From an uncultured Bacteroidales bacterium (GTDB lineage: Bacteria > Bacteroidota > Bacteroidia > Bacteroidales > F082): a stretch of 64,000 nucleotides of DNA. The notes beneath the pieces are model-generated. The model was not told the DNA's origin and searched no databases. It saw only the letters and a list, made by a program, of their open reading frames with translations. Positions 59,659 through 64,000 of this stretch are shown piece after piece. The first letter of the stretch is position 1. Each line of letters opens with the position of its first letter. The stretch spans positions 1 to 64,000 of the forward strand of contig ONKQ01000014.1 of NCBI GenBank assembly GCA_900318465.1, written 5' to 3'. The translations under genes and the position numbers were made by a program.

Positions 59659-61041
59659 TTAAACCATCTTTTTCGCCTCATCGAGAATCATTTCGGCAAA
59701 CCGTTCAGCCTCGGCTTCGGTCTTGCCTTCGGAATAGATGCGAATGATAGGTTCCGTGTTCGACTTGCGCAAATGCACCCAGCCTTCCGAGAAGTCAATC
59801 TTTACACCATCGATGGTTGTAACTTGTTCATTCTTGAATTTTTCGGCAAACTTGGCCAAGATGCCGTCCACATCGGTAGTAGGCGTGAGTTGAATCTTGT
59901 TCTTCGACATGAAATAGGGGGGATATTCCTTCTTCAATTCGGAACATTTGATCTTCTTCTCGGCCAGTTGAGTCAGGAACAAAGCTGTGCCCACAAGAGC
60001 ATCGCGGCCATAGTGCAACTCAGGATAAATGACACCGCCGTTGCCTTCACCGCCGATGACGGCACCGACTTCCTTCATCTTTTCCACCACATTAACCTCG
60101 CCCACGGCAGCGGCAAAGTACTGTTGGCCATGTTTTTGGGTTACGTCGCGCAAAGCACGGGTTGAAGAGAGGTTGCTCACCGTTGGGCCCGGGGTATGTT
60201 TCAGGATGAAGTCGGCCACCGAGACCAAGGTGTATTCCTCGCCAAACAGCTCACCGTCCTCTTTGACGAAAACGAGACGGTCAACATCTGGATCGACCAC
60301 AACGCCGAAATCACAGCCATGCTCCTTGACATAATGGCAGATGTCCGTAAGGTTTTGCGCCAAAGGCTCAGGCGTATGGGCAAACTTGCCTGTTGGCTCG
60401 CAGTTGAGTTCCAAAACCTCTTTCACGCCAAGGGCACGGAGCATTTTCGGGATGGCAATACCGCCCGTAGAGTTGACTGCATCCACAGCTACCTTGAAGT
60501 TGGCTTTGGCAATCACCTCTTTGTTGACCAAAGGGAGCTGACAGACCATCTCAACATGCTTGTCCATCCAGCCGTCAATCTGCTGATACGTGCCGATTTG
60601 CTCAATCGGGACGAAGTCGAAATCATCCTTGGCAGCCACATCAAGCAGCCATGCGCCCTCGGCAGCGGAGATGAACTCACCCTTCTCGTTGAGGAGTTTC
60701 AAGGCGTTCCATTGTGCAGGGTTGTGGCTCGCCGTGAGGATGATGCCTGCATCAGCTTTCAAGCCAGTGACAGCAATCTCGGTCGTGGGTGTAGTGCTCA
60801 GGCCGATGTCAAGCACGTCGGCTCCCATAGCCTGCAAGGTACCGCAAACCACTTGGTTTACCAAGAAACCAGAGAGACGTGCATCGCGACCGACCACGAT
60901 TCTCGGACGTTTCGCGCCACGATGCTGGATAAACTTGACGAAAGCTGCGGTGAATTTCACCATATCAATTGGCGTTAGGTTGTCACCTGGCTGGCCGCCA
61001 ATGGTGCCACGAATGCCAGAAATGGATTTGATAAGAGTCAT
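59659..61041 (-). CDS. glmM: Phosphoglucosamine mutase
   Basis: A 460-residue enzyme converting glucosamine-6-phosphate to glucosamine-1-phosphate for UDP-GlcNAc and cell-wall synthesis. Present: ISGIRGTIGG, the phosphoserine loop TASHNPAQWNALKLLN (Ser about 104), the metal loop VDPDVDRLVFV, the sugar-binding GGEGNGGVIYPELHYGRDA (GEGNG) and the C-terminal RKSNTEPIIRIYSEG. The Bacteroidota form uses DPDVDR rather than DGDADR. The start overlaps the stop of the upstream EEP gene by 4 bases (61038-61041). Confidence 0.92.
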   Translation of the reverse strand: MTLIKSISGIRGTIGGQPGDNLTPIDMVKFTAAFVKFIQHRGAKRPRIVVGRDARLSGFLVNQVVCGTLQAMGADVLDIGLSTTPTTEIAVTGLKADAGIILTASHNPAQWNALKLLNEKGEFISAAEGAWLLDVAAKDDFDFVPIEQIGTYQQIDGWMDKHVEMVCQLPLVNKEVIAKANFKVAVDAVNSTGGIAIPKMLRALGVKEVLELNCEPTGKFAHTPEPLAQNLTDICHYVKEHGCDFGVVVDPDVDRLVFVKEDGELFGEEYTLVSVADFILKHTPGPTVSNLSSTRALRDVTQKHGQQYFAAAVGEVNVVEKMKEVGAVIGGEGNGGVIYPELHYGRDALVGTALFLTQLAEKKIKCSELKKEYPPYFMSKNKIQLTPTTDVDGILAKFAEKFKNEQVTTIDGVKIDFSEGWVHLRKSNTEPIIRIYSEGKTEAEAERFAEMILDEAKKMV

Positions 61042-62228
61042 ATTCTTTCAGTATTATTTAGTTGAATTTCAGTATTATCCAAATTATTTTCAATGGGTTT
61101 CATCTCAGGTTTAGCCGCTGATTTATCAATGGAAAAATCCAATATGATGGGGTAATGGTCAGACGCTTTGACGCGATAGCGCTTAAAGTTCAACGGTCGA
61201 ACTTGATCGTTGGCCCAAATATAATCGATACGCAGCAGCGGCAACTTGCCTGCATAAGTCGGTTTGATGCCCCGCCCTACCTTCGTAAATGTATCGGTGA
61301 AGCCGGCTTTGTGTATCTGACTATACGTATATGACAAAGGAGTATCGTTGAAATCGCCACAAAGAATGGTCGGTCTATCAATGGGAGGCAAGCCCTGCAA
61401 CATTGCCGTGACCTCATCGCTCCTCAAGACATAGGCATGTATCAGTTTATTAAGCACCTTCTTCCCTACCGTATCCAATGTTTGTTGATATTCACTTGTT
61501 TTTCTCAGTTTTTCTATTTCACCAGTGGTAATCATATTCGAAACCAAATGAATATCAGCCAAATAGAATTTCCCTTTTTCACCTGCATCCACTGTAACCA
61601 AAATCCCATACGTCTCTTCTTGACTAAAACCAGATCCTTCAGTAACTTTCATTAGTGGATATTTTGAAAAAATCACATTATTACTATAGTTCCTTTTTTT
61701 ATTATAGTATATATAGGGTAAATCAATGCTATCAGCAAAAGCCTTAATACATTCATTTCGAGAAATTTTTCCACTATAAGTAGTAAACTCTTGACAACAT
61801 AAAACGTCTGGCGATTGTTCACGAACAATGCGAATAATATCGTTAGCAGCAGCCTCTTTTCCTTTATTCTTATCAACAGACTGAAACATGTAAACATTGT
61901 ATGACATGACGCGAATGCTGTCAGTGCTTTCTGCTTTCTTGTTGCCGAAAGAAAATGATTTTCTAATGCCAGGAACCGCAATCAGCATGGCAATAACAGC
62001 AATCCAAGCCTTTCGCGACCAAAGCAGTAACAACGCTAAAAGAACCAACACGTCAAACAATAGGATTTCCCAAAAAGCAAGTCCAAAAAATGCAGTCCAA
62101 ACAAAATGTTTGGGATTGACATAAGGGCTCAAGACGCTCAAAGCCGTGGCAATCACTCCTATAACTGCAAAAACAGAAAGGATGAAAACCAAAACTTTCC
62201 CGAAGAATCCTCTTTCTTTCCTTTCCAT
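61038..62228 (-). CDS. Endonuclease/exonuclease/phosphatase (EEP) family membrane protein
   Basis: A 396-residue protein: three N-terminal TM helices (about 10-90) then an EEP domain. Catalytic motifs are visible as IRVMSYNVYMFQ (Asn), DVLCCQEFTTYSG (metal-binding Glu), LADIHLVSN (metal site), ILCGDFNDTPLSYTYSQ (Asp and Asn) and RVKASDHYPIILDF (Asp and His). This family cleaves phosphodiester bonds in nucleic acids or phospholipids. The membrane anchor puts the catalytic domain on one side of the inner membrane, probably outside. Its start lies 1 base from the rhomboid stop. Confidence 0.9.
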   Translation of the reverse strand: MERKERGFFGKVLVFILSVFAVIGVIATALSVLSPYVNPKHFVWTAFFGLAFWEILLFDVLVLLALLLLWSRKAWIAVIAMLIAVPGIRKSFSFGNKKAESTDSIRVMSYNVYMFQSVDKNKGKEAAANDIIRIVREQSPDVLCCQEFTTYSGKISRNECIKAFADSIDLPYIYYNKKRNYSNNVIFSKYPLMKVTEGSGFSQEETYGILVTVDAGEKGKFYLADIHLVSNMITTGEIEKLRKTSEYQQTLDTVGKKVLNKLIHAYVLRSDEVTAMLQGLPPIDRPTILCGDFNDTPLSYTYSQIHKAGFTDTFTKVGRGIKPTYAGKLPLLRIDYIWANDQVRPLNFKRYRVKASDHYPIILDFSIDKSAAKPEMKPIENNLDNTEIQLNNTERI

Positions 62229-62229
62229 A

Positions 62230-63162
62230 TCACTTGCTGTTTTTAAACAAAAAGTCCTTCTCTTCCTTTGTCAAGCTTTCATAGCCGTTTTTGGCTACCT
62301 TATCCAAAATCGCATCAACGTTCCGCTCTTTTTCAGCGCGTTGACGATTGTATTCACCATCATTGCGCGGCACTTCGTCCCTAACCTCCTCGTATTTAGT
62401 GTATTTCATTCGCTTGTTGCCCATCTTCTCCTTCATCCTCCAGAACCATCCTTTCCACTTCTTCAAATCAAAGTTGGGTCCGCTAAGTCCGTTCCTTTTC
62501 CAATACAAAATCAAAATTAAGCCGAACAACATACCACCGAGATGGGCGAAATGCGCAATGTTGTCACCTCCCGCCAAGCCGCTAAAGAGTTCGATGACGG
62601 CGTAACCGATGACAAACCACTTGGCCTTGATGGGAAAGAGGAAATACAGGTAAATCCGCGAATCGGGGAACATCATGCCGAAAGCCAAAAGCAGACCGTA
62701 AACAGCGCCCGAAGCTCCGACGGTAGTCATCCTATTGAGATAGGTCGCCATCGGAATAACTTGGCTACCTGTATTGACACTGGTGTAATCCGCCAAGGTC
62801 GAAGTATACTGGATATATTGCACCAACTCCTGACACAATCCCGCGCCCAGACCGCACACCAAGTAGAACAGCAGGAAACGCTGCGACCCCCAAAGGTTTT
62901 CGAGTGTGTTGCCAAACATCCACAAAGCGAACATGTTGAAAAACAGATGGGCGAAACTGCCATGCATGAACATGTAGGTAACGAATTGATAAATCCTGAA
63001 ATCCGAGGCCTTGAAGAAATGCAAACCAAAAAGACCTGTCATGTCAATACCAAAACGTTCTAAAGTAATGGTCGCAAGATACATCAACACGTTGATAATC
63101 AACAGATGTTTCACTACGTCAGGTAGCACTCTAAATCCGGTGGGGCTGTATTGTTCGTTCAT
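62230..63162 (-). CDS. Rhomboid-family intramembrane serine protease
   Basis: A 310-residue protein with six or seven TM helices. The catalytic Ser is in TTVGASGAVYGLLLAFGM and the partner His in NIAHFAHLGGMLFGLIL. The early LHFFKASDFRIYQFVTYMFMHGSFAHLFFNMFALWMFG has the conserved His/Asn block. A cytoplasmic tail of about 90 residues is basic. Rhomboids cut transmembrane helices; the substrate is unknown. It is the second gene of the mutL-rhomboid-EEP-glmM minus-strand cluster (spacing 58, 1, -4 bases). Confidence 0.93.
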   Translation of the reverse strand: MNEQYSPTGFRVLPDVVKHLLIINVLMYLATITLERFGIDMTGLFGLHFFKASDFRIYQFVTYMFMHGSFAHLFFNMFALWMFGNTLENLWGSQRFLLFYLVCGLGAGLCQELVQYIQYTSTLADYTSVNTGSQVIPMATYLNRMTTVGASGAVYGLLLAFGMMFPDSRIYLYFLFPIKAKWFVIGYAVIELFSGLAGGDNIAHFAHLGGMLFGLILILYWKRNGLSGPNFDLKKWKGWFWRMKEKMGNKRMKYTKYEEVRDEVPRNDGEYNRQRAEKERNVDAILDKVAKNGYESLTKEEKDFLFKNSK

Positions 63163-63175
63163 ATTTCTCTATTTC

Positions 63176-63220
63176 AGATTTAAGATTTAAGATTCAAAAT
63201 TTAAAAATTCAGATTTCAAG
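63176..63220 (+). repeat. A/T-rich heptameric repeat between rhomboid and mutL
   Basis: GATTTAA, GATTCAA, AATTTAA and similar units with a period close to 7 bp fill the 58-base gap. Same class as 45134-45164. Confidence 0.6.
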
Positions 63221-64000
63221 TTAGTTGAATTTGGCGAGTAGTTCCTCGGTTGTGACAATGACATATATTTTCTTTCCGTTGGGCGCAACCTCGGCCACAT
63301 TGCAGGCAAACAGTTGGTCGACAAGGTTTTGCATTTCAGCTTCTGTCAGTTTTGTTGAAGGCTTGACGGCGATTTGTGCTGCCAAAGTCTTTGCAAGATT
63401 CAATTTCCTATCCAACTGCAAATCGGTGCGGTTTATTTTATAGTTGTCCAAAATCCGTTCCAAAAGCTCAACGGCATCGTAACCCGCCGAATCGGAAGGC
63501 GTTCCGTTGATCATAAAAGTGGTTGGATTGACTTGTTCAAGCACAAAGCCAAGGTTCTCCAACTCGGGCAGCAATTCTTTCAGCAACGAGGCATCGTTTT
63601 GGCTCACTGTAAACGCTTGCGGAAACAGCTCTTGCTGCGAGGCACCGCTGTGGTTTTCCATCTCCTTCAAATATTTCTCAAACAGGATGCGGGTATGCGC
63701 CAGATGCTGGTCAATAAGCAATAATCCAGACTTCACTGTAGTCAGGATAAACGATTGATTGACTTGCAAATACCGACTGTTGGATTGCTTTTCTTCAATA
63801 GGTTCCGGCTGTCCTTTCTCCTCATTTAAATCCGTCCGCTCGCCATAGAGCATCCTCCAATCGCCCGACACTGGTTGCCGATGCTGTGGAAAGTCATTCC
63901 AACTACGGCTATCGCTATGGTTTTCAGTCTTTTGATTGAACGGATTGAAATTGGGGTCGAGCGGAATGTCAGGGAAAACAACCGGTCTTGAGGCTTTGGC
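63221..64000 (-). CDS. mutL: DNA mismatch repair protein MutL, C-terminal part (partial)
   Basis: The frame is open to the window edge, so the N-terminal ATPase lies outside. Visible are the proline-rich linker (about 63880-64000, encoding VVFPDIPLDPNFNPFNQ), then the C-terminal dimerisation domain with LLLIDQHLAHTRILFEKYL and the end NVAEVAPNGKKIYVIVTTEELLAKFN. The endonuclease-type motif DQHAxxE is altered (DQHLAHT), as usual in Bacteroidota. MutL couples MutS recognition to repair. It is the first gene of the cluster that continues with rhomboid, EEP and glmM. Confidence 0.92.
   Translation of the reverse strand, partial: AKASRPVVFPDIPLDPNFNPFNQKTENHSDSRSWNDFPQHRQPVSGDWRMLYGERTDLNEEKGQPEPIEEKQSNSRYLQVNQSFILTTVKSGLLLIDQHLAHTRILFEKYLKEMENHSGASQQELFPQAFTVSQNDASLLKELLPELENLGFVLEQVNPTTFMINGTPSDSAGYDAVELLERILDNYKINRTDLQLDRKLNLAKTLAAQIAVKPSTKLTEAEMQNLVDQLFACNVAEVAPNGKKIYVIVTTEELLAKFN

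Overview
The window is about 64 kb of a Bacteroidales-type (phylum Bacteroidota) chromosome, probably an uncultured gut or rumen lineage. The support is: promoters with the Bacteroidota -7 box TAnnTTTG in front of most genes, few Shine-Dalgarno sequences, type IX secretion (T9SS) C-terminal sorting domains on three secreted proteins, a primary sigma factor without region 1.1, a KorA with fused gamma domain, a GldA-like ABC ATPase and many lipoproteins. The gut/rumen origin is inference only.

Layout. 1-8.8 kb: a 5'-truncated gldA joined to a partial copy of a riboswitch leader, then a complete SAM-II riboswitch leader in front of a frameshifted T9SS-secreted multidomain glycoside hydrolase (GH2), then a second complete SAM-II leader in front of metK. 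8.8-11.6 kb: lipoprotein, def, ruvX, an Rpn-type nuclease and tRNA-His on the minus strand. 11.7-17.3 kb: peptide ABC permease, a large heptameric repeat array, tRNA-Leu, the tig-clpP-clpX operon and a DUF4294 gene behind a near-perfect sigma-54 site. 17.4-20.8 kb: a polysaccharide-initiation operon (Gfo/Idh oxidoreductase, lipoprotein, polyprenyl glycosylphosphotransferase). 20.9-24.1 kb: pcm and a BspA-like surface protein. 24.2-34.9 kb: an ABC-2 exporter pair, a DUF4143 ATPase between 20-bp direct repeats, a C45/Ntn hydrolase, DsbD, TilS with an in-frame repeat insertion, a T9SS double-thioredoxin protein and a flavoredoxin. 34.4-37.7 kb: two paralogous membrane proteins separated by a decayed MntA-HepT module, and a second DUF4143 ATPase with four repeats at an exact 33-bp period. 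37.7-45.1 kb: korAB with a divergent 2[4Fe-4S] ferredoxin, lipoprotein, PatB-like lyase, tRNA-Tyr, RRM protein, tRNA-Arg and lolD. 45.2-51.6 kb: TPR protein, Fe/Mn SOD, primary sigma factor, HtrA protease and a GNAT. 51.6-53.1 kb: a secreted protein that looks like a cholesterol-dependent-cytolysin-like (CDC-like) pore-forming toxin. 53.2-64 kb: mltG, a phosphohexomutase fused in frame to a TPR lipoprotein, a MORN-like protein, recR, a PfkB kinase, an outer-membrane barrel, and the mutL-rhomboid-EEP-glmM cluster (mutL runs off the window).

The strongest points for follow-up are the CDC-like toxin, the duplicated SAM-II leader in front of a secreted glycosidase, repeats invading coding regions (tilS, ruvX, a T9SS domain), the direct repeats at both DUF4143 ATPase genes, and a family of 7-bp-period repeats in many intergenic gaps. 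No insertion sequence, prophage, CRISPR array or rRNA was seen.
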